Origin: Evansella sp. AB-P1
GTDB lineage: Bacteria; Bacillota; Bacilli; Bacillales; Salisediminibacteriaceae
DNA: 64,000 nucleotides
Assembly: GCF_029688925.1 (NCBI RefSeq)
Contig: NZ_JARUKY010000017.1
Coordinates: 1-64,000, forward strand
Direction: 5' to 3'
Part shown: piece by piece, positions 40,514 to 49,930 of the stretch
Layout of the letters: every line of letters starts with the position of its first letter
How positions within the stretch are numbered: the stretch's first letter is position 1
The notes under the pieces: model-generated
Told to the model about the DNA's origin: nothing
The model's database searches: none
What the model saw: the letters and a program-made list of their open reading frames with translations, nothing else
Position numbers and translations under genes: made by a program

Positions 40514-41521
40514 ATGATGTACTTATTATTTTTTATTGCAGCAATTATTACCGTTTTTTCCGCAATTAAACTATCTACTTATGCCGATGTATTAAGTGAA
40601 CGTACGTCACTTGGTGGGATGTTAGTCGGGACATTATTACTTGCAGGTGCAACATCGTTGCCTGAAGTAACTACTAGTGCCACAGCTATTTTTGTTAATA
40701 ACCCAGATATTGCAATCGGGAATGTTCTAGGGAGTAACCTCTTCAATTTATTAATTTTAGCAGTAATTGATATTATTTATAGAAGAAGAAAAATGATGAC
40801 TCATATTCATAAAGACCATTTAAGTGTTGGATTTATCGGTCTAGGATTAACTGCCTTAATATTTATGTCTATTATTAATCCTAGTAATGTTGTTATTTTT
40901 GGAGTTGGAATCGAATGCTATCTACTCATTATTTTTTACTTTATAGGAATGAAATTAATAGCTTCTAAACAGAATGAAAATACTGAAGCTATGTTAGAAA
41001 CAGCAGCTACAGAATTAACTGAATCACATCATACACGGGCTATATCATTAAAAAGAGCAAAGATTGGTTTTGCCCTTGCAGCATTTGTCATTTTTATTTC
41101 CGGCTCTCTCTTAACCATTTCAGGTGATGCTATTGCTGTATCAAGTGGTATGAGCTCTAGTTTTGTCGGCAGCTTTCTCATAGCTGGGGCTACCTCCCTT
41201 CCTGAGCTAGTAACAGTAATTGTTGCTATTCAATTACTAAATTACAACCTGGCTATCGGTAATATACTAGGAAGTAACATCTTTAACATGTTAATTTTAG
41301 TATTAGTAGATATTCTATATCGAGATGGCAGCATCCTTGCAGCAGCAAATCCTGTGTCTGCCATTACTGCACTAGCAGTCATAATTCTCAACATCATTGT
41401 ACTTGGTGGAATTATTATGTGGCAATTGAAATCAAACTCTAAAGGAATTTACAGTATCCCTTCTCTATTACTAGTAGTCGTTTATTTTGTATCAAGTTAC
41501 CTCATTTTTTCCTTTAGTTAA
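40514..41521 (+). CDS. CaCA-family cation antiporter (YrbG-like)
   Basis: A 335-residue membrane protein with about ten helices and the two alpha repeats of Ca2+/cation antiporters: GATSLPEVTTS with GNVLGSNLFN, and GATSLPELVTV with GNILGSNIFN. A charged cytosolic loop (about 150-185) joins the halves. The family usually exchanges Na+ or H+ for Ca2+. The Mn2+ riboswitch directly upstream argues that this one exports Mn2+ or protects against it (inference). AGGAGG precedes two adjacent ATGs. Confidence 0.9.
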   Translation: MMYLLFFIAAIITVFSAIKLSTYADVLSERTSLGGMLVGTLLLAGATSLPEVTTSATAIFVNNPDIAIGNVLGSNLFNLLILAVIDIIYRRRKMMTHIHKDHLSVGFIGLGLTALIFMSIINPSNVVIFGVGIECYLLIIFYFIGMKLIASKQNENTEAMLETAATELTESHHTRAISLKRAKIGFALAAFVIFISGSLLTISGDAIAVSSGMSSSFVGSFLIAGATSLPELVTVIVAIQLLNYNLAIGNILGSNIFNMLILVLVDILYRDGSILAAANPVSAITALAVIILNIIVLGGIIMWQLKSNSKGIYSIPSLLLVVVYFVSSYLIFSFS

Positions 41522-41542
41522 ATCTACTTTTATTAAATCATT

Positions 41543-41578
41543 CAGAGGGTACTCCGAACTTAGTGGCACCCTCTGTTT
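41543..41578. terminator. Hairpin between the antiporter and the TlpA gene
   Basis: CAGAGGGT / ACCCTCTG (8 bp plus partial inner pairing) followed by TTTCTTCT. It lies between convergent genes. Confidence 0.7.
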
Positions 41579-41592
41579 CTTCTACTTCCACA

Positions 41593-42156
41593 TTATCTAG
41601 TGAAAAAATCTTCTTCTATCATTTTTTCAACAGTAACTAACTCATGAAACCTTTTATCTATCACCCCATCTTTATCTATAAATAAACCGGTTGGAATACC
41701 ATAGACCTGGTAAAGGTCTTGCACCTCCCCTTCACTGTCTAATAGTATTACTAAATCATCTGAAATTGGAAGAGATTCAGCATAGGACAAGATATCACGT
41801 TTACTTCTTTCTGCCTTTGTTAAATTAATAGCAATGACTTTCGTATCATCTAGTATTCCTTCTTTTTGGGCAATTTCTAGCTGCTCCCACTGTTGAGCAC
41901 AAATATGGCACCATGTTGTGAAAAAAAATAAGAAAACCTTCTCATCAGTAAAATCCTGTAAATGTATAATTTCCCCGTCCATTGTTTTTAATGAAAATGG
42001 GGTAGCCTTTTCATTTTGCTGAATTCCCTCCGAAACCTCTGACATTGTCCTTTGAGTTAAGGCAAATTCATGGTCAGACTGTAAATAAAAGGCACCCGAA
42101 ATAAAAAGTACTAAACATAACACTCCCCACTGAAGCCTGTGCTTCCACATGGACAT
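41593..42156 (-). CDS. TlpA/ResA-like membrane-anchored thioredoxin
   Basis: A 187-residue protein with one N-terminal helix (about 9-26, WGVLCLVLFISGAFYL) and an extracytoplasmic thioredoxin-like domain. The active site is FFTTWCHICAQQW (C-x-x-C). The insertion typical of TlpA/ResA (LKTMDGEIIHLQDF) lies before it, and the cis-Pro region is VYGIPTGLFIDKDG. Such proteins reduce disulfides in apocytochrome c or exported proteins. AAGGGGGG lies before the ATG. No cytochrome c biogenesis gene is adjacent, so the client is unknown. Confidence 0.88.
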   Translation of the reverse strand: MSMWKHRLQWGVLCLVLFISGAFYLQSDHEFALTQRTMSEVSEGIQQNEKATPFSLKTMDGEIIHLQDFTDEKVFLFFFTTWCHICAQQWEQLEIAQKEGILDDTKVIAINLTKAERSKRDILSYAESLPISDDLVILLDSEGEVQDLYQVYGIPTGLFIDKDGVIDKRFHELVTVEKMIEEDFFTR

Positions 42157-42259
42157 CCCCCCTTTTCACTATCCTATGATTTGAATTTTAATGTCATGAT
42201 TACATTTGCACTTAACATAAAAAGGACGTATAATAAATACAAATTTTATAATAGAGAAA

Positions 42260-42528
42260 GCAATGAGAAAGAGTAGTACTTTTCTAACTACATTTCCAGA
42301 GAGTCTGTAGTAGCTGTGAGCAGACAATGTAAGGAATAGGAATGGACTTTTGAGCTTTCAAGCTGAACAGGTATAACTAAGTAGGTTATGAACGTCATTC
42401 AAACGTTACATTGAAGCCTTTTATATAAAGCATAAAAGGATATAAGTGATTTCATATTACATATGAAATAATCAGGGTGGCAACACGGTCCATTCGTCCC
42501 TATTTAATAGGGATGAATGGGCTTTTTT
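42260..42528 (+). ncRNA. T-box riboswitch, tRNA-Trp type, with terminator
   Basis: The leader has the conserved T-box bulge AGGGTGGCAACACGG (42474-42488), a stem-I region with AGAGAGT and the specifier context GGAATGGACT, in which UGG (42343-42345) would pair with the tRNA-Trp anticodon. A terminator (CCATTCGTCCCTA / TAGGGATGAATGG, 42490-42521) with a T6 tail can be replaced by the antiterminator when uncharged tRNA binds. It controls trpS directly downstream. Confidence 0.93.
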
Positions 42529-42538
42529 ATATATTTAA

Positions 42539-43543
<1,005 letters not shown>

Positions 43544-43550
43544 TAAAAAT

Positions 43551-43613
43551 ACATCCCTTATGTTAAGTAGCTTGTACATGTCGTATAAACTACTTAAACA
43601 AAGGGATGTTTTT
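43551..43613 (+). terminator. Intrinsic terminator of trpS
   Basis: ACATCCCTTATGTTAAGTAG pairs with CTACTTAAACAAAGGGATGT over most of its length (43551-43570 with 43590-43609). A T-run follows. Confidence 0.88.
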
Positions 43614-43659
43614 CTTCTACATGTTGAGATTATAGGTTATTTTCTATATGTAACATTAG

Positions 43660-44418
43660 TTAGCGGACATTCTTTTTCTCAGCCTCACCGTAATGTAACT
43701 CCCACAACTTTTCAAAAAATGGTTGTCCTTTAATCATGGTAAAACAATAATCTTCGTGCTTTTTTGACCAGCCATGTTTAATTTCTTCAAACAAACTATT
43801 CCATACCTCATCAAAGTTCATCGCCTGAATTTCTGAATATTTGTCCGGAGACCACTCTGTATACCAATAACGTAATTCAGGAAGTTCCGCATCATGATAG
43901 AGTTGATCCATTACCATGAAAAGTAATTGCTTAAGCAGACGTTCCTTCCTAATTAATCCATTCATTAATCTAGGATCTGGAGATAAAATATGGTATTCCT
44001 TTTCACAATCCAAATAATCCATGTAATATTCTCTTGGCTGCTCTGATTCCACAAGATTTAGTAATTGCTCCTCTTGACGAGGAACAAGTCTACTCTTTCT
44101 AACAGGCGTGTGATAACCAATTGTATCTATAACTATCGAACGTTTCCCATCTGTAGCAACAAAGCAGTATTCAAGTTCCTCCCGTTGACTCTTTCTTCGA
44201 ACGTAGCTTTGCTTATACACGTCAGCCAATAACTCTTCAGGTAATTCCTGCAAAGAGTTTTCAATATAATCAAACAAATTTTCATACATTTTTACTACTG
44301 CTACTTGATCCAATAGCTCAATTCGATCTTCTTTACGCCATTCAAAAAATTCACAAACATTATATCCGTTTTCTTCTCCTTCAAACCAATTTACCCATAC
44401 ATCCCGCATATGGAGCAT
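43660..44418 (-). CDS. yjbA: UPF0736 (DUF3603) protein YjbA
   Basis: A 252-residue soluble protein that corresponds to B. subtilis Yjb[30 protein letters not shown] (only its first part, [16 protein letters not shown], is quoted as evidence), [19 protein letters not shown] and a C-terminal HYGEAEKK. The function is unknown. It is acidic with many aromatic residues and has no catalytic motif I can name. GGGGGG precedes the ATG. The neighbouring trpS and yjaZ are as in B. subtilis, but the app operon between yjaZ and yjbA is absent. Confidence 0.92.
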   Translation of the reverse strand: MLHMRDVWVNWFEGEENGYNVCEFFEWRKEDRIELLDQVAVVKMYENLFDYIENSLQELPEELLADVYKQSYVRRKSQREELEYCFVATDGKRSIVIDTIGYHTPVRKSRLVPRQEEQLLNLVESEQPREYYMDYLDCEKEYHILSPDPRLMNGLIRKERLLKQLLFMVMDQLYHDAELPELRYWYTEWSPDKYSEIQAMNFDEVWNSLFEEIKHGWSKKHEDYCFTMIKGQPFFEKLWELHYGEAEKKNVR

Positions 44419-44566
44419 TGATATTACCCCCCTTACACGAATCTATTAGAGGATGTTCAAACAGAATTAATACTAACTAAATTTATTCTTTTTGAACATT
44501 GATCTATTTAAGAACAGTATGGGCAGGACAAAACCAGTTTATTCCACAAATATCAATTCTTTTTCT

Positions 44567-44776
44567 CTACTTCTTTCGAAATGGGAAATAAATAATTCCC
44601 CAAATGATAAACAATCCTAGGAGAAAAACATAAAACTCTATTCTTCCAATTAAAAATTGTAAATAATCTAACAGCGTATATCCAACCGTTAATAGGTTTA
44701 AATAAGCAACAATACTTACTCCACCTATTACAGCAAGTCCAAAACCAATGAATAGCATTGTAACCCTTACAATCAA
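44567..44776 (-). CDS. Small two-helix membrane protein, 69 aa
   Basis: A 69-residue protein with hydrophobic helices at about 5-26 and 43-63 and a basic end (YFPFRKK). The TTG start at 44776 was chosen because AAGGAGGAG lies 6 nt upstream; an ATG 17 codons earlier would translate the RBS itself as GGKEE. No family was recognised. It lies between yjbA and yjaZ on the same strand, where B. subtilis has the app peptide-transport operon. Confidence 0.6.
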   Translation of the reverse strand: MIVRVTMLFIGFGLAVIGGVSIVAYLNLLTVGYTLLDYLQFLIGRIEFYVFLLGLFIIWGIIYFPFRKK

Positions 44777-44930
44777 GTATTTCTCCTCCTTCCCTCCTTT
44801 CTTTTCTATACAGTTTTTAAGGTTCAACTATTACTATTACTATTTCCACTATTGAATAAAGTAAGAATAACTTCTATTAAATAGTATGTAAGTAAGATGA
44901 GAAAAAAGACCATATATCTATAAATTTGTT

Positions 44931-45761
44931 CTAGTTTTTCTCATCCTTATTTATATTAAAACAAGAGTTTTGAAAAATAACCGTTGGTTCAGTTTTTAAT
45001 AGTTGCAAAGAAGATATTTTTTTATAATTTGCCATATACGACTTCACCATATGAAATCCTATGCTATAGCCAATCCATTTAGGGTAGCCATTAGTTCCAC
45101 CATAAAGATAAGGGACATGCTTCTTCCTTCCTTGTAACATCTTTCTGTCCCCGATCCCTCTTTTCCACCAATTAATTAATAATTCTTCCGAGTATAATGT
45201 CATCCATGGAGCAACATAATTATTTCCTAACCTCTTTTCTACCTCCCATTCTGCCAAACCCTCCATAATAATGGATTCTAATAAAGTAACATTCTTTTCA
45301 TTAACATCTTGATGGAATAAACGACAGGCATGATGATATTCATGCAAGAGCAATGCTTTTTTTTCTTTAATTGGCAATTTATCTTTTATAAATAAAAGGA
45401 TAAATTCAGGAAATGTGATCCCATTCTTTCCTTTCATACCCTTCATTAGCCAATTATTATTCCAATCAATAGGGAATAAAAAAATATCTACATCTGGACC
45501 TTTAAACTCTAACTGAAGTTCCTCAAAATACTCCTGCACTCCTTTACTTTGGCCTTTTTTTTGCCAACGAATCCATTGCTCCTTTGTCTCCAAATTTACA
45601 TGCAACATTCCTTGTCTATACAAAAAATGAAGCCATTCTTCTTCCGTCCATTCCGGGAAATGGTGCATCATTTTATTAAAAGGAGGAACATCCATAAGTC
45701 TCCCCCCTTCCACTTTATCAAAAAGATGCTTTAACCAAACTCTTGTATTAATAAATGGCAA
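44931..45761 (-). CDS. yjaZ: DUF2268 zinc-protease-like protein YjaZ
   Basis: A 276-residue protein whose centre carries the zinc motif HEYHHACRLFH with a downstream acid in ESIIMEGLAEWEVEKRLG, as in DUF2268 (predicted Zn-dependent protease) proteins such as B. subtilis YjaZ. No signal peptide is present. The usual start is a TTG at 45761. An internal ATG at 45695 (MDVPPFN) has a stronger AAGGGGGGAG RBS and could be the main start, giving 254 residues. A family-B repeat lies just upstream, so the native promoter may be altered. Confidence 0.87.
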   Translation of the reverse strand: MPFINTRVWLKHLFDKVEGGRLMDVPPFNKMMHHFPEWTEEEWLHFLYRQGMLHVNLETKEQWIRWQKKGQSKGVQEYFEELQLEFKGPDVDIFLFPIDWNNNWLMKGMKGKNGITFPEFILLFIKDKLPIKEKKALLLHEYHHACRLFHQDVNEKNVTLLESIIMEGLAEWEVEKRLGNNYVAPWMTLYSEELLINWWKRGIGDRKMLQGRKKHVPYLYGGTNGYPKWIGYSIGFHMVKSYMANYKKISSLQLLKTEPTVIFQNSCFNINKDEKN

Positions 45762-45785
45762 AAAACATTTCCCCTTTCTAGTCTT

Positions 45786-46108
45786 TGACTACCCTGAAAA
45801 TAAGAATGTGCAGCATTAGAAAAATATAATATTGTACCAAAAATAGTTCAGTAGTGAAGGGCAGCGACTCCAGTGGGATCAGCACGATCCGAAAATCCCC
45901 TAAAAGCTTACTGTGTAAGTTTTAGGAAGTGAGTCCGTGCCCGCGGTAAAGAAGCCACTATGATTGCAAACGTAGTGAAGCAGAATAGATGTCGCACTTA
46001 TGCCTGTGGTGAAAGCTGTCACCTGTAACGAATGAACTCCCTTGGAAGAATAATTTCAACCCCCATGGTGCAAGTTTCACTTGTATGGAGGTATACCCTA
46101 AAAATAGC
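45786..46108 (+). repeat. Interspersed repeat, family B, copy 4
   Basis: It starts with ACTACCCTGAAAATAAGAAT and ends GGAGGTATACCCTAAAAATA. The core has GCAGCGACTCCAGTGGGATC, GTGCCCGCGGTAAAGAAGCC and CAGATGTCGC-like AGATGTCGCACTTATGCCTG. A hairpin at 45899-45926 (CCTAAAAGCTTAC / GTAAGTTTTAGG) corresponds to the one in copy 3 but has different paired bases. Confidence 0.8.
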
Positions 46109-46170
46109 TAAGAATAAATTTACAACAAGATTAGCAGAATCATTTTCATTACTATATTTTTATTCATTCA

Positions 46171-46213
46171 AGTGATTTCTGTCACACTTTCACCATGACT
46201 AGTATGATATGCT
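46171..46213 (+). promoter_or_regulatory. FNR-type promoter of the Fnr paralogue
   Basis: AGTGATTTCTGTCACA (46171-46186) differs from TGTGA-N6-TCACA by one base. A weak -10, TATGCT (46208-46213), is centred 32 nt downstream, the distance expected for a class II activator site at -41.5. A better hexamer, TATGAT at 46203-46208, is 5 nt closer. Auto- or cross-regulation by Fnr is inferred. Confidence 0.5.
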
Positions 46214-46255
46214 CAAATTATCATCTTACTAATAAGCATTGTTGGAAGGGAGTTA

Positions 46256-46975
46256 ATGTGTATGGATCAATTTTCTAAAAATAATGATACCTTTTTACAA
46301 CAATTAACAGATGAAAATAAGAATATTTTATTTCTACACGGAAAGGAAATAAAAGCTAGAAAGGGACAAATATTATTTTATGAGGGGGAAGAAGGGAATT
46401 TTATTTATCTTATTCGTTCTGGTCAAGTTCGTCTAAGTAAGATGACTATTGAAAATAAAAAATTTTACCTTCATTTAAAGCAAAAAGATAATATTGTTGG
46501 AGAATTCAGTTTATTTAATGAAATGAAGTCAAGTATGACTGCAGAAGTAGTGACTGATTCTAAGTTAATAAGATTCGAACGTAAAAATTTAGAAGCATTA
46601 TTTACACAAAATGGAGATATTGCAGTTGCATTTATAAAGTTATTTGCCAAGAATACACAAGCAACGCAGGCAAAATTCTCTGATTTACTCCTATACGGTA
46701 AAACAGGAGCATTTTATTCTATATTAATTCGTTTTGCTAACACATATGGTATACCTCACAAACAAGGTATATTGATTAATATAAAACTTACAAATCAAGA
46801 ATTAGCTCATTATATAGGAACTAGCCGTGAAACAATTAATCGTTTACTTAGTGATTTAAAACGAGATAGCATTGTTGATGTATATAAAGGAAATATTGTA
46901 ATAAAAAATATGGATTACTTAAAAAGACATTTGCATTGTGGCAAATGTCCACTACAAATATGTACTATTTCTTAG
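46256..46975 (+). CDS. Crp/Fnr-family regulator, second Fnr paralogue
   Basis: A 239-residue transcription factor. The cyclic-nucleotide-like beta-roll (about 20-130: GQILFYEGEEGNFIYLIRSG, KDNIVGEFSLFNEM) precedes the dimer helix and a winged helix-turn-helix with recognition helix GTSRETINRLL. The C-terminus HCGKCPLQIC gives Cys-x2-Cys-x4-Cys, the same spacing as the [4Fe-4S] cysteines of B. subtilis Fnr. It is therefore a likely oxygen sensor. It is about as long as the protein at 57682 and shares its DNA-reading residues. GGAAGGGAG precedes the ATG. Confidence 0.9.
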   Translation: MCMDQFSKNNDTFLQQLTDENKNILFLHGKEIKARKGQILFYEGEEGNFIYLIRSGQVRLSKMTIENKKFYLHLKQKDNIVGEFSLFNEMKSSMTAEVVTDSKLIRFERKNLEALFTQNGDIAVAFIKLFAKNTQATQAKFSDLLLYGKTGAFYSILIRFANTYGIPHKQGILINIKLTNQELAHYIGTSRETINRLLSDLKRDSIVDVYKGNIVIKNMDYLKRHLHCGKCPLQICTIS

Positions 46976-47024
46976 ATCGGTTCTTTCCTTCTACGATTTG
47001 TTTAGTCTTTAAAAGTAATAAACC

Positions 47025-47657
47025 TCATTCTTTTGTTAAATGATGCTTATTAGCATAGATTGCTGCCTGTGTTCTGTCCTCCACTTCAAGTTTTGATAGT
47101 ATATGACTAACATGCGTTTTTACTGTTTTAATACCAATATGAAGTGTTTCCGCAATATCTTTATTCGTTTTTCCTTGACCGATTAAAGCTAACACTTCCT
47201 TTTCTCTCATTGTAAGCTCATCATGTTTTGGTTTAGCATGCATATGTCGAAACATTTTTTGTGTCACTTGCCCCTGAAAAGTAGGAAGATTTTTTTGGGC
47301 ATTTCTTATGGCACCAGCAATTTCATTAGCTGAAGAAGTTTTTAACAAATAACTAAAAGCACCAGCCTCCATGACAGGGAAAAGCATCTCGTCATCAAGG
47401 TAGCTTGTTAAAACAATAATCTTCATATTTTCATTCGCTAAAGCTTTTGTTGCTTCAATTCCATTCATTCCATCCATTAATAAATCCATTAAAATAACAT
47501 CAGGCTTTAGCTCTCTTGCCTTCCTAACAGCTTCATGACCATCAGACGCTTCACCTATTACCTCTATATCATCTTCAATACTTAAGTATGTGATGAGTCC
47601 CATTCTAACCATGTCATGATCGTCAACAATTAACAATCGAATTGGTTCAGTCATCAA
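47025..47657 (-). CDS. liaR: Response regulator LiaR
   Basis: A 210-residue NarL/LuxR-type regulator. Its receiver domain has the acidic pocket VDDHD, the phospho-acceptor Asp in VILMDLLMDGMNG (Asp 58) and the Thr/Lys pair VLTS and YLLKTSS. The C-terminal HTH is LTMREKEVLALIGQGKTNKD, GIKTVKTHVSHIL. With LiaS and LiaF it forms the cell-envelope stress system that answers lipid-II-cycle antibiotics. It overlaps liaS by 11 nt. The usual liaI-liaH genes upstream are not in this window. Confidence 0.93.
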   Translation of the reverse strand: MMTEPIRLLIVDDHDMVRMGLITYLSIEDDIEVIGEASDGHEAVRKARELKPDVILMDLLMDGMNGIEATKALANENMKIIVLTSYLDDEMLFPVMEAGAFSYLLKTSSANEIAGAIRNAQKNLPTFQGQVTQKMFRHMHAKPKHDELTMREKEVLALIGQGKTNKDIAETLHIGIKTVKTHVSHILSKLEVEDRTQAAIYANKHHLTKE

Positions 47658-48816
47658 AGTTCATCTCCTCTTTTTGATTTGAACGAACAATTGGTATACG
47701 AAATTCCAATTTTGTACCTTTATTTGGATATGATAATACAGTAAAATGTCCACCAATCTCGACCATTCTTTCCTTCATGGAATTTAATCCATAACTAACA
47801 TTTTGTTTATTTGATACTGCTTCCACATCAAAACCAGTACCGTCATCCTCTAAAATGAGTAGCACTCTTTCCCCATTAAAATGAGAATGAAATTGTAGCC
47901 TATTCGGATTCCCATGTCGAAGGGCATTTGAAATACCTTCTTGAATTACTCGAAATAATTGTTCTTCCATACCAGGAGCTAAATCTGGTAATTCAGACAA
48001 ATTACAATGAATATCTAAATGAGGATGCTTTCTCTTTAATTCATCAAATAACATAGTAATTGCTTGCTCCAATCCTTTTCCCTCTAAAGTAACTGGACGT
48101 AAATGCATAATTAGTGCACGCAATTCCTGCTGAGCATGGTGAACCATTTTCTCCGTTTGTTGAAAAACACCTTTTGCTTTCTCAGGCTTTTGTTCTAGTA
48201 ATTTTGGCATAGCACCCAGTGACATTGAAACGGCGAATAACTCTTGACTAACGGCATCATGTAAATCCCTTGCAAGCTTTCGCCTCTCTTCTAAACTAGC
48301 TGCTTTTTCCGCTTCTGCTATTAGCTGAACATTTTCATCTAAAATTCGCCTCATAGAAACGATTTGCTTCTCTACATCAATTGTTAGATCATTAAATTGT
48401 TCTGCAAGCTTTTTTATTTCATCGTCCCTCTCCACTTTTATTCCTTGCCCCATTGAACCACGTTGAAATTGTTTTAATTGATGGATGATATATGTGATAC
48501 TTCGCTTTAAAGAGATGGCATAATTATACGTAAAAAACCAAGCAGTACCTAAATATACAGTAGAAAAAAGTAGTAATAAACTAACATATGACCCTAAAGA
48601 AGTAATCGTTGATTCCATTTGAGGTTCATTTCCAATTAAATGATTAATATAATCAGGTGCAACGGAATAAATAATAAAAATAATGACAATGGATAACGCA
48701 AAAGCTATTACTGTAATTTTGAATTGTAGACGTAGTAAATCCCAAAGAATACCTTTTAAACCTTTTTCTCGTTCAATAATTGGATTTTTGATTTCCCTTA
48801 TTACTTTTTTAGTCAA
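47647..48816 (-). CDS. liaS: Sensor histidine kinase LiaS
   Basis: A 389-residue HPK7-type kinase. Two transmembrane helices (about 33-52 and 73-98) enclose a very short external loop, the intramembrane-sensing layout. A HAMP-like segment and coiled coil lead to the phospho-acceptor motif ARDLHDAVSQELFAVSMSLG. The ATPase domain has RVIQEGISNALRHGNPN (N box), LEDDGTGFD (G1) and a last GTKLEFRIP block. It overlaps liaF by 8 nt and liaR by 11 nt, a tightly coupled operon. Confidence 0.93.
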   Translation of the reverse strand: MTKKVIREIKNPIIEREKGLKGILWDLLRLQFKITVIAFALSIVIIFIIYSVAPDYINHLIGNEPQMESTITSLGSYVSLLLLFSTVYLGTAWFFTYNYAISLKRSITYIIHQLKQFQRGSMGQGIKVERDDEIKKLAEQFNDLTIDVEKQIVSMRRILDENVQLIAEAEKAASLEERRKLARDLHDAVSQELFAVSMSLGAMPKLLEQKPEKAKGVFQQTEKMVHHAQQELRALIMHLRPVTLEGKGLEQAITMLFDELKRKHPHLDIHCNLSELPDLAPGMEEQLFRVIQEGISNALRHGNPNRLQFHSHFNGERVLLILEDDGTGFDVEAVSNKQNVSYGLNSMKERMVEIGGHFTVLSYPNKGTKLEFRIPIVRSNQKEEMNFDD

Positions 48817-49630
48817 CGGTTAATACCTCCACATCTCCAATATTTAAATTAACGTGAAGGATTACCTTTTTCTCCGCTTCATGAAAATTTGGACTGGTAT
48901 ATGTAGCATTTCTCCCAGTACCTGAATAAGAATCGTCAAATAGTGTAACGTCTCCTAATCGTACATTCACAAAAGCTTTAATTGCCATTTCACGAGGCAC
49001 TAGGATTTCCACATCACCAATCCACCCTTGTATATCTACATGGTTTTCACCTGTTTTAAGGATTGCTCTGGTTAAGTCCACTTCAATACTACCAATCGTC
49101 ATGGATATGTCTGCATCATCTATTTCGAAAGGTTTTTTTCCTAATGATACTTCACCAATAAAGGTATTATACTTTACTCGATTCCTATGCTTTTTTTTAA
49201 TATAATTCTGATTCCGGTTAGACATATTATTTCTATTGTCATTATCTTTCGTTTCTAAATTAATGACAACATCTTTATTACGATCAAATATTATCTTAAA
49301 ACCCACATATACAATGAGAAGCGGCCATGTCCAGCTCCATAGATCTGACAAACGAAAGTAAAACCATCCAGCGTTGTTCCCTAAAATAACAATACCTACA
49401 GCAAGAATAATTGCCCCCCAAATCAGTTTTCCTACGTTCAATTTACTCCTACGTAGACTATGGAAAAAAAATACAACCCCTTCAATAAACACTTTCATCC
49501 CAATAATGACGATCAAAATTGGCCAGAAAGTAGATAATAAACTTGCTGCATTAGTATCTATAAGGCCCATATTCGATAATAGAAAGATAATTCCAATTGT
49601 TAATATAAGTAAGCCAATTATTTTTTTCAT
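48809..49630 (-). CDS. liaF: LiaF, inhibitor of the LiaRS system
   Basis: A 273-residue membrane protein. Four hydrophobic segments occur in the N-terminal 115 residues (MKKIIGLLILTIGIIFLLSN, LLSTFWPILIVIIGMKVFIE, GAIILAVGIVILGNNAGW, WPLLIVYVGFKI). A cytosolic beta-rich C-terminal domain of the DUF2154 type follows (NTFIGEVSLGKKPF, GSIEVDLTRAILKTGENHVD, HVNLNIGDVEVLTVD). LiaF keeps LiaS silent without envelope stress. It is the first gene of liaFSR here. This operon and the Fnr paralogue stand between fabF and yjaZ, which are neighbours in B. subtilis. Confidence 0.92.
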   Translation of the reverse strand: MKKIIGLLILTIGIIFLLSNMGLIDTNAASLLSTFWPILIVIIGMKVFIEGVVFFFHSLRRSKLNVGKLIWGAIILAVGIVILGNNAGWFYFRLSDLWSWTWPLLIVYVGFKIIFDRNKDVVINLETKDNDNRNNMSNRNQNYIKKKHRNRVKYNTFIGEVSLGKKPFEIDDADISMTIGSIEVDLTRAILKTGENHVDIQGWIGDVEILVPREMAIKAFVNVRLGDVTLFDDSYSGTGRNATYTSPNFHEAEKKVILHVNLNIGDVEVLTVD

Positions 49631-49930
49631 TTTATATCTCCTTTATGGTCACTAAAGCCATTATCTTTATTGTAGCCTTTTCAACCATACCCGCCAATGC
49701 TTTTAACTTAATCTAACTTATAAATTTCACGATTTATATAGTATAATCATACCTTTAAACAATTCATTCCAAAACAGGCCTTGGACCGTTCTTATCTACA
49801 TCTTGAGGCGGAGAAACCTCACCTTCTGCTAATGATAAATGCACAAAAAGCCATTACCTCTCTAGAAGTATTCTAAAAGGTAATGGCATAATTTAACTTT
49901 AAAAATCAATAGAATACACTAAACTTGATC
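49631..49930. other. Intergenic region between liaF and fabF
   Basis: It holds the fabF terminator (49845-49887) and the promoter region of liaFSR. No gene and no clear LiaR box was recognised. Confidence 0.4.
49845..49887 (-). terminator. Intrinsic terminator of fabHA-fabF
   Basis: GCCATTACCT / AGGTAATGGC (10 bp) followed by TTTTTGTG on the minus strand, 44 nt past the fabF stop. Confidence 0.9.

Larger units (their letters stand above)
45762..46255. other. Intergenic region: family-B repeat and Fnr-paralogue promoter
   Basis: It consists of family-B copy 4 (45786-46108) and, from 46109, the promoter region of the Fnr paralogue with an FNR-like box. No gene is present. Confidence 0.6.
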
